Assembly: GCA_028287395.1 (NCBI GenBank)
Contig: JAQBPR010000209.1
Location: forward strand, 1-41,481
Source of the DNA: Bacilli bacterium
GTDB lineage: Bacteria > Bacillota > Bacilli > Paenibacillales > NBRC-103111
DNA length: 41,481 nucleotides
Direction of reading: 5' to 3'
A model generated the notes under the pieces. It worked only from the letters and a program-made list of their open reading frames with translations, was not told where the DNA came from and searched no databases. How positions within the stretch are numbered: the first letter of the stretch is position 1; each line of letters begins with the position of its first letter. Positions 9,991 to 18,933 of this stretch are shown here, in pieces. The translations under genes and the position numbers were made by a program.

Positions 9991-10013
9991 TTTAATGTTT
10001 TTTTCGTTATGAT
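9985..10013 (+). promoter_or_regulatory. Sigma-A promoter of clpP
   Basis: TTGACC (9985-9990), a 17-bp spacer and TATGAT (10008-10013). Transcription should start near 10020, about 40 bp before the clpP ATG. Confidence 0.85.
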
Positions 10014-10059
10014 GTATAGGATGAAAGCTCACACTAAGTAATTTTAGGAGGCTAGGCGC

Positions 10060-10662
10060 ATGAACATGAATTTTATACCCATGGTAGTGGAACAGGATGC
10101 ACGGGGAGAGCGTGGCTATGATATTTACTCACGTTTGTTGAAGGATCGCATTATTTTCCTTGGCAGCGGAATTAATGATCAGGTAGCTAATGCAATTATC
10201 GCTCAATTGCTATTTTTAGCCGCACAAGATGCAGAAAAGGACATCAGTATTTACATTAATAGCCCTGGCGGTTCGATTACTTCGGGGATGGCGATTTACG
10301 ATACAATGCAATTCATTAAGCCCGATGTATCCACGATCTGTGTGGGCATGGCAGCTTCGATGGGCGCATTCTTACTTTGCGCAGGCGCCAAAGGTAAACG
10401 CCTTGCTTTACCAAACAGCGAAGTAATGATTCACCAACCTCTAGGCGGTGCTGAAGGGCAAGCGAGTGATATTCAAATTCGCGCTAACCGTATTATCAAA
10501 TTACGCGAGAAACTAAACGGCATTATGGCAGAACGTTCAGGCCAACCGTTAAGCCGTTTGGATAAAGACACGGACCGTGATTATTTTATGACCGCTGATG
10601 AAGCTCTGGCATACGGCTTGATTGACAAAGTTATTCAACCTGCTGAAATTCCAGCCAAATAA
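10060..10662 (+). CDS. clpP: ATP-dependent Clp protease proteolytic subunit
   Basis: Serine peptidase that forms the tetradecameric barrel fed by ClpX, ClpC or ClpE; it degrades misfolded and regulatory proteins in the cytoplasm. 200 residues, full length. The catalytic triad is visible: Ser100 in GMAASMGAF, His125 in [10 protein letters not shown] and Asp174 in DTDRDYFM. The Tyr/Phe-rich N-terminus ([10 protein letters not shown]) forms the axial loop region. AGGAGG lies eight bases before the ATG. Expression should be CtsR-controlled and heat-inducible. It faces the HPr-like gene and shares a two-way terminator with it. Confidence 0.98.
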   Translation: MNMNFIPMVVEQDARGERGYDIYSRLLKDRIIFLGSGINDQVANAIIAQLLFLAAQDAEKDISIYINSPGGSITSGMAIYDTMQFIKPDVSTICVGMAASMGAFLLCAGAKGKRLALPNSEVMIHQPLGGAEGQASDIQIRANRIIKLREKLNGIMAERSGQPLSRLDKDTDRDYFMTADEALAYGLIDKVIQPAEIPAK

Positions 10663-10674
10663 ATATAGAATTGC

Positions 10675-10723
10675 AAAAAACCCAGCTTCAATCCTGCTAG
10701 AACAGGATTGAAGCTGGGTTTTT
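10675..10723. terminator. Bidirectional intrinsic terminator between clpP and the HPr-like gene
   Basis: A perfect 16-bp stem (CCCAGCTTCAATCCTG and complement) with loop CTAGAA is flanked by six A on the left and five T on the right. It can end both the plus-strand clpP transcript and the minus-strand rapZ-yvcK-whiA-HPr transcript. Confidence 0.95.
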
Positions 10724-10746
10724 AATTGTGGATTTTTGCTGGCATT

Positions 10747-11016
10747 TTATTGATTTTCTAATTCCTCTTTGCCAACCAGAATGGCTAAAGCGTTTACAGC
10801 TTGCTCTGCATCTGCCCCTTCAGCGCTAATTACAACTTCCGTACCTGAACTAATCGCTAAACTCATAATCCCCATAATACTCTTCGCATTTACTTTTTTA
10901 TCATCTTTCTCTACAAAAACCTCAGATGAAAATTTATTAGCCTCTTGAACAAACAATGCCGCTGGTCTTGCGTGCAAGCCAGTTCTTAATTTCACGACAA
11001 CGGGTCGTTTCGACAT
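10747..11016 (-). CDS. Crh-like HPr-family protein with intact His15
   Basis: 89 residues of the HPr fold. The active-site block TGLHARPAALFVQEAN keeps the PTS-phosphorylatable His15, and VNAKSIMGIMSLAI keeps the regulatory Ser46 used by HprK. Sequence and position (directly behind whiA) match B. subtilis Crh, as in VNAKSIMG and ALFVQEAN, but Crh of B. subtilis has Gln at position 15. This protein could therefore act both in phosphotransfer and in catabolite repression with CcpA. HprK, its likely kinase, is encoded at 32714. Whether a separate ptsH exists cannot be seen here. The symbol is left empty because crh and ptsH are both defensible. Confidence 0.93.
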   Translation of the reverse strand: MSKRPVVVKLRTGLHARPAALFVQEANKFSSEVFVEKDDKKVNAKSIMGIMSLAISSGTEVVISAEGADAEQAVNALAILVGKEELENQ

Positions 11017-11129
11017 GAACCATTACCCCCCAATTACTTGTTTACAACAGCTGTATTAGAACAAATAATGAAAATTACATTTTTCAATCATTATACCATT
11101 GTTTATGAGGGGATGAAAGCCGCTAGCAA

Positions 11130-12059
11130 CTAAGATTTTCTAATTTTCTCCGCAAGCTCGTCTATTTTACGAAGTCGGTGGTTCACACCGGACTTGCTAA
11201 CACTTCCGTTAAGTAAATCTCCAACTTCCTGTAAGTTCACATCGGGATGCTGGAGACGAATTTCTGCGACTACTCTCAGCTTCTCAGGCAGGTTCTCCAG
11301 CCCCATCTCTCGCTGAATCAACCGAATGTTTTCCAGCTGTCTTACCGCCGCACCAATGGTTTTATTCAAATTAGCTGTTTCACAATTGACAATTCGGTTA
11401 ACCGAATTTCGCATGTCCTTCATTATACGAACATCTTCAAAACGAAGTAATGCTTGATGCGCCCCAATTAGGCTTAAAAATTCAATAATTTTTTCGCCTT
11501 CTTTTATATAAAATACAAAGCCTTTTTTTCGTTCAATGCAACGAGCATTGAGATCAAAACGGTTGGCTAATTGGACAAGGGAGTGACAATGCTCCTCATA
11601 CATCGAGGCAATCTCAAGATGATAAGAAGAACCTTCTGGGTTATTCACCGACCCACCAGCAAGGAACGCACCGCGAAGGTATGCTCTTTTACAGCAATTG
11701 CTTTTGATCATCCCTTTATCGATCCGAGTGGCAAATTGAAAACCTTCTGAGACAATGTGCAGCTTGGATAGCACCTCTTGCACTTGATTGGGAATCCTCA
11801 CGATGTACACATTATTTTTTTTCAACCGCATTTTTTTCCGTACCAACAGCTCCGTATGGATTTGGAACGTCTTCTTAATCAAAGAATAAATTCTTCTGGC
11901 TATCGCTGCATTTTCTGTAGAAATGTCTAGTACTACTCGTTGGCTGGAAACCTGTACGGAACCATTCATCCGAATGAGCGCCGAAAGTTCCGTATTTTCA
12001 CAACAAGCCTCGCTCTCTATGAGCGTCAATTCTTTTTTGGTTTGCGCCGCAAAAGACAT
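11130..12059 (-). CDS. whiA: DNA-binding protein WhiA
   Basis: 309 residues. The N-terminal and middle part (to about residue 215) resembles LAGLIDADG homing endonucleases without the catalytic residues ([16 protein letters not shown]). The C-terminal helix-turn-helix contains [20 protein letters not shown] and [16 protein letters not shown]. WhiA is linked to chromosome segregation and cell division in Bacillus and is a sporulation regulator in Streptomyces. GAGGTGA precedes the ATG. It lies 7 bp behind yvcK in the conserved rapZ-yvcK-whiA order. Confidence 0.97.
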   Translation of the reverse strand: MSFAAQTKKELTLIESEACCENTELSALIRMNGSVQVSSQRVVLDISTENAAIARRIYSLIKKTFQIHTELLVRKKMRLKKNNVYIVRIPNQVQEVLSKLHIVSEGFQFATRIDKGMIKSNCCKRAYLRGAFLAGGSVNNPEGSSYHLEIASMYEEHCHSLVQLANRFDLNARCIERKKGFVFYIKEGEKIIEFLSLIGAHQALLRFEDVRIMKDMRNSVNRIVNCETANLNKTIGAAVRQLENIRLIQREMGLENLPEKLRVVAEIRLQHPDVNLQEVGDLLNGSVSKSGVNHRLRKIDELAEKIRKS

Positions 12060-12066
12060 CGAGCAG

Positions 12067-13047
12067 TCACCTCTTCTTTAACATCCAATCATTCACCAAT
12101 TGAAAGATATGATTGCTTAATTTATCGGCATCATGCCGCAAATAAGTACGGAATAGTACAAGTCGATCTGCAACAACCTGATAGCCTCTGCGTGTGACCT
12201 CTTCCAAGTCAAGATGAACGGCCTTTGCGCCTTTTTCTGCATATTTTAATTGCACTTGAGACGGTATCTCTCCGTCATTCACAATCACATAATCGAATAA
12301 ATGATGCCCTACATGATCATGTACCGCTTGCAAGTGATCACTAACTGAATAATCGTCTGTTTCGCCCGGCTGCGTCATGACATTACATATAAAAATTTTT
12401 ACCGCAGCGGATTCCATAATTGTTTTAGCAATCTGAGGTACTAACAAATTAGGAAGAATGCTCGTATATAAACTGCCAGGTCCTAATAAAATCGCATCCG
12501 CTTCACGCAAAGCTGCAATCGCTTCTTCCAACGGTTCAACGTCTGCCGGCTCGATAAACACTCGTTTTATTTTGCCTCCGGCTTTCGGTATTTTCGACTC
12601 TCCTACAACAATCGTCCCGTTTTCCATCTCTGCTTTGAGTATTATAGAATGACTTGTTGCGGGAAGCACCCTGCCGCGAACGGCCAAAACACGACTTAAT
12701 TCACGTATACCTGAGACAAAATCCCCGGTTATTTCCTTCATTGCCGCTAAAATTAAGTTGCCCAAGCTGTGTCCAGCCAATCCATTGCCCGCTGTAAATC
12801 GATATTGAAGCATTTGAGACAGCATTGGCTCTACATCTGCTAACGCAATCAACACATTTCGAATGTCTCCTGGAGGCGGTATTTGCAACTCTGATCTTAA
12901 TATACCAGAACTTCCACCGTCATCCGCTACAGTTACAATGGCAGTGATATCTAATGGTTTTTCTTTTAGACCCCTTAACATAACCGAAAGACCTGTACCA
13001 CCGCCAATAACAACAATCTTTGGTCGCTCCGATTCATTATGATCCAA
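12067..13047 (-). CDS. yvcK: YvcK/CofD-like gluconeogenesis and morphogenesis factor
   Basis: 326 residues. The N-terminal nucleotide-binding motif is [17 protein letters not shown], followed by [13 protein letters not shown] and PPPGDIRN, typical of the YvcK branch of the CofD fold. In B. subtilis YvcK binds UDP-sugars and is needed for growth on gluconeogenic carbon sources and for PBP1 placement. The start appears to be a TTG behind a purine-rich GGGGGAGAGGG. It follows rapZ by 17 bp and precedes whiA by 7 bp. Confidence 0.95.
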   Translation of the reverse strand: MDHNESERPKIVVIGGGTGLSVMLRGLKEKPLDITAIVTVADDGGSSGILRSELQIPPPGDIRNVLIALADVEPMLSQMLQYRFTAGNGLAGHSLGNLILAAMKEITGDFVSGIRELSRVLAVRGRVLPATSHSIILKAEMENGTIVVGESKIPKAGGKIKRVFIEPADVEPLEEAIAALREADAILLGPGSLYTSILPNLLVPQIAKTIMESAAVKIFICNVMTQPGETDDYSVSDHLQAVHDHVGHHLFDYVIVNDGEIPSQVQLKYAEKGAKAVHLDLEEVTRRGYQVVADRLVLFRTYLRHDADKLSNHIFQLVNDWMLKKR

Positions 13048-13064
13048 TTTCGACCCTCTCCCCC

Positions 13065-13952
13065 TTAACGGCGGTCGCGCTCCGCATCACGATGTGTGAT
13101 ACGCACAATTTCCGTTTCGCTGGAACCCATAACACGTCCCATATATTCAGCAATCGCCACGGACCGATGCTTTCCTCCTGTACAACCGATACCCACAACG
13201 ACCTGACTTTTTCCTTCTTTTTTGTATTGAGGGATTAAAAAGTGCAGCATATCGAGCAGCTTCGTGAGAAATTCCTGCGTTTCTCCCCACTTCATTACAT
13301 ATTCATAAACCTCTGGGTCCTGTCCCGTATTCGGCCGCATACTATCAATATAATGCGGATTCGGCAAAAAACGTACATCAAAAATTAAATCAGCATCAAT
13401 GGGTATGCCATACTTAAATCCAAAAGAGATCACATTAAGCGAGAGCATATCCACATCCAAATTATTAAACCGCGAAATAATGCTTTCTTTCAACTGAGCA
13501 GGCTTCAAATTACTAGTATCAATGACTTGCGTTGCTAAACCTTTCAACTCTTCCAAGAGCTTACGTTCATTATGAATGCCATCCAATGGTGCTCCATCGG
13601 TAGCTAACGGATGTCTGCGACGACTTTCTTTATAGCGTTGAACTAATATAGAATCGGTTGCATCAAGGAATAAAATCTCGTAGGTCAAGGTATAGTTTTC
13701 TTTAATATATCGCAATGACTCTGATAGAGAAGTGAAAAATTCCCTGCCTCGCAAATCGATTACCAAGGCAACCTTACCAATCTTGCCATTGGATTGCTCA
13801 ATTAGCTCAGCAAATTTGGGAATGAGTACTGGCGGCAAATTATCGACGCAAAAAAATCCAAGGTCCTCTAAGCTCTGAACCGCGATCGTTTTTCCCGCGC
13901 CTGACATTCCCGTGATAATAACCAGTTTCGCCAACGCGACTCTCTCTTCCAA
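13065..13952 (-). CDS. rapZ: RNase adapter protein RapZ / YvcJ
   Basis: 295 residues from TTG at 13952. The Walker A motif [13 protein letters not shown] is at the N-terminus and the conserved C-terminal block [19 protein letters not shown] is present. In E. coli RapZ guides GlmZ decay by RNase E and binds GlcN6P; in B. subtilis YvcJ is a nucleotide-binding protein that affects competence. A longer reading to an ATG at 14000 is open, but its first 12 codons are made of the intergenic repeat and match no family N-terminus. The TTG has AAGGGGGAG at suitable spacing. It is first of rapZ-yvcK-whiA-HPr and follows glk. Confidence 0.93.
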   Translation of the reverse strand: MEERVALAKLVIITGMSGAGKTIAVQSLEDLGFFCVDNLPPVLIPKFAELIEQSNGKIGKVALVIDLRGREFFTSLSESLRYIKENYTLTYEILFLDATDSILVQRYKESRRRHPLATDGAPLDGIHNERKLLEELKGLATQVIDTSNLKPAQLKESIISRFNNLDVDMLSLNVISFGFKYGIPIDADLIFDVRFLPNPHYIDSMRPNTGQDPEVYEYVMKWGETQEFLTKLLDMLHFLIPQYKKEGKSQVVVGIGCTGGKHRSVAIAEYMGRVMGSSETEIVRITHRDAERDRR

Positions 13953-13968
13953 AAAGAACTCCCCCTTA

Positions 13969-14071
13969 AAGTTTTCGCAGAAAACTCTCTTCGTAAGCAT
14001 ACACTAAGTTTTCGCAGAAAACTCTCTTCGTAAGCATATGCTAAGTTTTCGCAGAAAACTCGCTGCGTAAC
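13969..14071. repeat. 37-bp tandem repeat, about 2.8 copies
   Basis: Copies run 13969-14005, 14006-14042 and 14043 to about 14071. Each contains AAGTTTTCGCAGAAAACT (a TTTTC/GAAAA hairpin) followed by CTCTTCGTAAGCATATGCT, varied in copies 1 and 3. Copies 1 and 2 differ only in the last few bases. The array fills the glk-rapZ spacer, touches the glk stop codon and provides an upstream in-frame ATG for rapZ. Related single copies lie at 724-768 and 21320-21358. Confidence 0.9.
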
Positions 14072-15019
14072 TTAATTGTGTAAATTTAACCCTGCAGCCC
14101 CAATAACGCCTGCATCGTTACCTAAAGTAGCCGGAACAATATCTACTCCTTCTTGCGAAGGCCCAGGTGTATATTTTTTGAAAATTTCACGTATCGGTTG
14201 AATTAAAATTTCTCCTGCTTTAGAAACACCGCCACCGAGAATAAAGCGCTGCGGGTTCAAAATAACAGCAATCATCGCCATCGATTTTCCTATATAAAAC
14301 GCCGCGCGATTTACGATCCGCAAAGCAGCCTCATCTCCTGCTTTAGCCGCATCGAACACTGCTTTGGCAGTCATATCTTCGATTTGTAAAAGAGAAGTTT
14401 TATCACCGCGTTCTACCGCATCCTTAGCCATACGAATGATCCCAGTTGCGGAAGAAACAGTTTCCAAACAACCTAGCTGACCACAATTGCAAGCAATCGC
14501 TTCAAGATCTGGAACAATGGACATATGCCCCGGCTCGCCTGCTACACCTGAAAAGCCTTGATATATTTTGTTATTGATGATTATACCTCCGCCTACACCT
14601 GTCCCAAGCGTATAACAAAAGAGATTCGAAATTCCAGCGCCCGCCCCACCCCAAGCTTCACCTAATGCAGCAACATTAGCGTCATTATTTATCTTAACCG
14701 TTTTACCAATCCTTTGTTCCAGTTTGGCTTTCAAAGGAACGTTATTCCATCCCAAATTGCCTGCAAACTTGACTATTCCGGCATCTATATCCATAAAACC
14801 GGCACATCCTACGCCAATTCCAGCTACTTGATCCCAATGGAATTCAGAATCCGCTACCACTTTACGAGCATATTCGGCAATATGATCGATAACAACCTCT
14901 TCGCCTTGCTCAGCATCTGTAGGCCCTTCATATTGATGAAGCAGCTTACCTTTTTCATTACATATTCCGACTTTAATGCTAGTACCGCCAATATCCACGC
15001 CTGTAAATATTTTATCCAT
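14072..15019 (-). CDS. glcK: ROK-family glucokinase
   Basis: Phosphorylates glucose to glucose-6-phosphate with ATP. 315 residues. ATP-binding GVDIGGTSIKVGI is at the N-terminus, and the ROK signature region includes NNDANVAALGEAWGGAG and GTGVGGGIIIN. The catalytic Asp is in NNDAN. The zinc-binding motif CNCGQLGCLE, with EPGHM upstream, is complete. There is no helix-turn-helix extension, so it is an enzyme and not a NagC-type repressor. It lies between trxB and rapZ, apparently in the same minus-strand series. Confidence 0.94.
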   Translation of the reverse strand: MDKIFTGVDIGGTSIKVGICNEKGKLLHQYEGPTDAEQGEEVVIDHIAEYARKVVADSEFHWDQVAGIGVGCAGFMDIDAGIVKFAGNLGWNNVPLKAKLEQRIGKTVKINNDANVAALGEAWGGAGAGISNLFCYTLGTGVGGGIIINNKIYQGFSGVAGEPGHMSIVPDLEAIACNCGQLGCLETVSSATGIIRMAKDAVERGDKTSLLQIEDMTAKAVFDAAKAGDEAALRIVNRAAFYIGKSMAMIAVILNPQRFILGGGVSKAGEILIQPIREIFKKYTPGPSQEGVDIVPATLGNDAGVIGAAGLNLHN

Positions 15020-15093
15020 TATCCACTTTCACCTCTATACATGGTATGGGCCCTACTATGATGAATGAGCAGGGCCCCGCAATGCTATGCTAA

Positions 15094-16041
15094 TTATAAT
15101 GCTTGACTCCAGTCGTGAACAATATGACCATCTAAAAATTTCTCACAATCCAAAGCGGCCATACATCCACTTCCAGCCGCAGTGATCGCCTGACGGTATT
15201 TGTGATCTTGTACATCGCCGCAAGCAAATACGCCCTCTATATTCGTTTCCGAAGTCCCTGGCTTCACTATGATATAGCCTTGATCATCTGTATTAATTTG
15301 GCCTTTAAGGAATGCTGTATTCGGCGTATGACCGATGGCTACGAAAATACCATCTGTTGCAATGGTCTCTTCCTCGCCTGTTTCATTATTTTTTACTTTC
15401 AATCCCGTTACACCCTTATCGCCTGCTATAACTTCCAATGGCGAACGATTTAATCCCCAAGCAATCTTCTCATTGCCACGCGCGCGATCCTGCATAATTT
15501 TCGATGCACGTAAATCGCTGCGACGATGTACTAAACGTACTTCTGTGGCAAATTTGGTTAAGAAATGAGCTTCTTCCATAGCGGAATCGCCGCCACCGAC
15601 GACAATAATTTTTTTGCCGCGAAAGAAAAATCCATCACAGGTCGCGCAAGTGCTGACACCGCGTCCAATATTCTCTTTTTCATTGGTTATGCCCAGCAAT
15701 CGAGCTGATGCCCCCGTTGAAATAATGACTGTTTCAGCAACCAATTCGCCAATCCCTTCAACCGAAAGCTTAAACGGGCGATTTGTTAAATCTATCGTAT
15801 TGACCCAGCCCGTTTTGAATACCGCCCCGAATCGTTCCGCTTGTTTGCGCATATTGTCCATTAATTCGGGACCCATAATGCCTTCAGGAAAGCCAGGGAA
15901 ATTTTCCACTTCTGTTGTTGTGGTCAATTGACCTCCAGGCTCTGGACCTTCGATAACCAAAGGATTCAAATTAGCGCGAGCCAAATAAATAGCTGCTGTA
16001 AGTCCAGCAGGACCCGTTCCAATTACAATCGTTTTATACAT
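15094..16041 (-). CDS. trxB: Thioredoxin reductase
   Basis: NADPH-dependent flavoenzyme that reduces thioredoxin. 315 residues from the ATG at 16041. FAD-binding TIVIGTGPAGLTAAIYLARA is at the N-terminus, the redox-active CATC motif is in STCATCDGFFF, the NADPH-binding motif is VVGGGDSAMEEA with HRR following, and a C-terminal FAD motif (GVFACGDVQD) is present. AAGGAGG precedes the chosen ATG; a longer reading to 16152 overlaps the TPR gene and carries no family homology. It is 13 bp behind the TPR gene. Confidence 0.97.
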   Translation of the reverse strand: MYKTIVIGTGPAGLTAAIYLARANLNPLVIEGPEPGGQLTTTTEVENFPGFPEGIMGPELMDNMRKQAERFGAVFKTGWVNTIDLTNRPFKLSVEGIGELVAETVIISTGASARLLGITNEKENIGRGVSTCATCDGFFFRGKKIIVVGGGDSAMEEAHFLTKFATEVRLVHRRSDLRASKIMQDRARGNEKIAWGLNRSPLEVIAGDKGVTGLKVKNNETGEEETIATDGIFVAIGHTPNTAFLKGQINTDDQGYIIVKPGTSETNIEGVFACGDVQDHKYRQAITAAGSGCMAALDCEKFLDGHIVHDWSQAL

Positions 16042-16054
16042 GTGTATTGCCTCC

Positions 16055-17833
16055 TTATATGTCATTACCTTGTCGCACAACATGGGCGAATTTCGGAAAA
16101 ATTGCATCCATTTTCTCTTTAAGCTTGCATGCTTGGTCGATAATTTTAACATTTTTGCTTACTGTAGCAACGGAAATACCATAACGCTGAGCTACTTCTC
16201 CATAAGAAATCGCTCTTCGATGCATTTTCGCCGTCAAATATTCAAGCGCTGCTGCCCAGCCTTCCATCTTGACAATTTTCGGAGTAATTGGATAAACCCG
16301 CGTCAAATATTCTACCCACAAGGTTTCCAAATCATGCTGCTGAATCATATCGTAGCGTTTATGCATTTTTTGCAGCGCTAATTCCAACACTTTCTGCCAT
16401 TCTGGTTCCCATAACGGTAAATTCGGTGAAAACGGTCTGGATTGAATAAGCGTAGCTTCACCTTCCAAAACAGCTTGCAAAGGCGCATCAGCACCCATGC
16501 TTCGCAAAACGAAGAAGGCCACCTTTTTCAAATAATCGTCTTCGTTGGGTTCAAGTAAAAAATCGCGCAAGGCGTCTTCCACTTCACTATCCGCAATAAT
16601 TCCAAAAGCTTGAATGACCTGCAGCTTAGTCTCCATGTCTCCATGACGTAAAGCCCAGAAGAAGGATGAACGAACCAATGGATCGCGCCGCATATAATCA
16701 GGAATACCTTCGTTTGATCGCTCTAGCATTCGGAACTGTTCTTCAAAAGGTAGATGATAATGGTAGCTGATTGAAGTTTTTTCACCCGTCATTGGGATGG
16801 CTTGCAGCGTATCCCCCTGCTGTAGTTGACTTAAGTAAAAGCGTGGGATGTCCGATTGCGGATCGAGCTTCTCTGTTTGTAACCAAAGTCTTTCCGCTTC
16901 TGCTAATCGACCTATATTGTAAGCGGCAACGGCTGCATAGTGATATAAACATGGATCCATTCCGGCTTCTCCGCTTTTCAGCAGCCTTTTAAATAACCGA
17001 TAGGCGGTTTCATGCTCACCCAAAATCCCCATCGTCGTTGCTTGTTTGAAGACATGGTCCTGATGAAAAGGATACGTTTTCCGCAAAAGCGCCAACAATT
17101 CTTCAAGCTCTTCCTTCGATCCATTATGCTGATAAAAAATCGCCAAATTGCACAAGGCATGCATATTGCCGGAATCGAGTTCAATGACCTGCTTAATTGT
17201 CTCCATCGCTTTTTCGAAACGACCCATATAGTAATAGGCAAGCGCCAGATTATTACGCGCCGCCATAAAATCCGGATGTTTTTTAATCAACCGCTGTAAA
17301 ATACGCACAGCCTCAGCAAATCGACCTTCCTCCAGCAGCGAGCGAGCCTTATCATGTTCAAACAGCCCTTCTCTACTCTTTATAGAAGTAATTACTGTGG
17401 GACGTTCCAATTCATAGCTCAATAGATCAATCATTTCCTCGGATTCTTCAAGGAATTGCCCGTGCGGATCTTTTTCCAAATATTGAATAATAGCCACTTC
17501 TGCTGCTTCAAAATCTTCCATATTGGCGTAATTATTCGCCATATAGAAATAACATTCCGTCATTGTCGTATCGACTTTATCGATAATCAACTGTAAAATT
17601 TCGTTGGACTCCCCATAATTGCCCATCTCCGAAAGGATCCCTGCCAAATTACAGTGATTTACTGGATTGTCCGGTTCATATTCTACTGCGCGCCTAAAAT
17701 ATTTGAGCGCCTTATCATAATGAAGCCTATCCAAAGATCGGACGGCTCTTTCAAAAAAGAATGTGGCATCCATTTGGATCGAAATTACCTTATGTTCTTG
17801 TTGTTCGGTCGCCACAAGCTTCTTCTTTGCCAT
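16055..17833 (-). CDS. TPR-repeat protein with C-terminal helix-turn-helix
   Basis: 592 residues. Tetratricopeptide repeats occupy roughly residues 25-340 (for example YDKALKYFRRAVEYEPDNPVNHCNLAGIL and FEKAMETIKQVIELDSGN in part). A middle region of about 200 residues has no motif I know. The C-terminus carries a helix-turn-helix, ISYGEVAQRYGISVATVSKN. This design suggests a protein that docks partners through the TPRs and may bind DNA. It sits between prs and trxB. The ATG at 17833 has GGGGG seven bases upstream; an earlier in-frame start at 17866 adds 11 residues. Function unknown. Confidence 0.88.
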   Translation of the reverse strand: MAKKKLVATEQQEHKVISIQMDATFFFERAVRSLDRLHYDKALKYFRRAVEYEPDNPVNHCNLAGILSEMGNYGESNEILQLIIDKVDTTMTECYFYMANNYANMEDFEAAEVAIIQYLEKDPHGQFLEESEEMIDLLSYELERPTVITSIKSREGLFEHDKARSLLEEGRFAEAVRILQRLIKKHPDFMAARNNLALAYYYMGRFEKAMETIKQVIELDSGNMHALCNLAIFYQHNGSKEELEELLALLRKTYPFHQDHVFKQATTMGILGEHETAYRLFKRLLKSGEAGMDPCLYHYAAVAAYNIGRLAEAERLWLQTEKLDPQSDIPRFYLSQLQQGDTLQAIPMTGEKTSISYHYHLPFEEQFRMLERSNEGIPDYMRRDPLVRSSFFWALRHGDMETKLQVIQAFGIIADSEVEDALRDFLLEPNEDDYLKKVAFFVLRSMGADAPLQAVLEGEATLIQSRPFSPNLPLWEPEWQKVLELALQKMHKRYDMIQQHDLETLWVEYLTRVYPITPKIVKMEGWAAALEYLTAKMHRRAISYGEVAQRYGISVATVSKNVKIIDQACKLKEKMDAIFPKFAHVVRQGNDI

Positions 17834-17929
17834 GAGAGCACCCCCGATGATTTCGGTTTTATTCAACTTTATAATTAATTGCAGTATATCATAAGTCGTT
17901 TTATTTACCTAAACCTTTTAAAGGCAGCA

Positions 17930-18880
17930 TTAGACTCCACCATACTTGAATAATGAGCTTAAAGAACCGCCTTGTTTAATAATCTGAATGGCATCCGCCA
18001 GCAAATGCGCAACCGATAAAACGGTAAACCGCGAAGAGTGATTTTCAGGAATTGCAATTGAATCGGTAATGATCACTTCTTTAATATTCGGATGATCCAA
18101 TCGCTGTAACGCAGGTCCTGAGAAGACGGGATGCGTCGCGCAAATGTAGATGTCATTCGAGCCTCGATCCTTTAATCCTTCGACAACATTTATAATAGTC
18201 GTACCCGTGTCGATCAAATCTTCGATAATGATCGGTGTACGGCCTTCCACCTCGCCGATAACATGTGTGATCACGGATTCGTTATGTTCAGGTCGCTTTT
18301 TAATCATCATCGCAAAAGGCGCATTTAATATGTTAGCCAAATTTTCTGCAGTTGTAGCCCGGCCCGCATCGGGTGAAACAACAATAGGATTTACGATATT
18401 TTTCTTAATAATATAATCACTTATCATATCAAGTGCGGTTAAATGATCCACAGGTATATTAAAAAAACCTTGGATCGCAGGCGCATGTAGATCAATCGTA
18501 ACGACGCGATGTGCTCCAGCAGTAGTCAGCACATCGGCAACCATCTTCGCGGAAATCGGTTCACGCGGAGCGGCTTTACGCTCTTGGCGTGAATAGCCGT
18601 AGTAGGGAACGACTAAATTAATCGTTCGCGCCGAAGCTCTTTTCGCTGCATCAATCATCACCAACAGTTCAACAAAGTGCTCATTGATCGGATGCGAAAA
18701 AGTTTGTACGATAAACACATCGCAGTTACGAATCGTTTCCTCAAAATGACAATAATGCTCGCCGCTCTTAAACCGGGAAAGTTTAATTTTACCAAGCGGT
18801 TGACCCAACACATGGGAAATGCGCTCTGCCAGCTTGGGATTGGATGATCCGGAAAAAATTTTCAAACTGCCGTTTTTCAT
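17930..18880 (-). CDS. prs: Ribose-phosphate pyrophosphokinase (PRPP synthetase), his-linked paralogue
   Basis: Makes PRPP from ribose-5-phosphate and ATP; PRPP is the HisG substrate. 316 residues from the ATG with AGGAGG (a longer reading to 18937 is unlikely). Recognisable blocks are LSRFKSGEHYC, YYGYSRQERKAAPREPI, TIDLHAPAIQGFF and the PRPP loop IIEDLIDTGTTI. The flexible-loop Lys and Arg are kept in KKRPEHN. It departs from the usual Firmicute Prs at SPDAGRATTAENLAN, where PDHGG followed by basic residues is normal. The housekeeping prs is usually next to glmU, so this is probably a second copy tied to histidine synthesis. Confidence 0.88.
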   Translation of the reverse strand: MKNGSLKIFSGSSNPKLAERISHVLGQPLGKIKLSRFKSGEHYCHFEETIRNCDVFIVQTFSHPINEHFVELLVMIDAAKRASARTINLVVPYYGYSRQERKAAPREPISAKMVADVLTTAGAHRVVTIDLHAPAIQGFFNIPVDHLTALDMISDYIIKKNIVNPIVVSPDAGRATTAENLANILNAPFAMMIKKRPEHNESVITHVIGEVEGRTPIIIEDLIDTGTTIINVVEGLKDRGSNDIYICATHPVFSGPALQRLDHPNIKEVIITDSIAIPENHSSRFTVLSVAHLLADAIQIIKQGGSLSSLFKYGGV

Positions 18881-18933
18881 AATAACCTCCTGAGAGCTTG
18901 CTATATTATCATTATACTTGCTTAAGTGTAAAT

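Noticed and set aside
13969-14071. Possible CRISPR array
   Set aside because: The 37-bp units are directly adjacent with no spacers, and no cas genes are near.
16042-16152. 37-residue N-terminal extension of trxB
   Set aside because: It overlaps the 3' end of the TPR gene and precedes the standard flavoprotein start, which has its own AAGGAGG.
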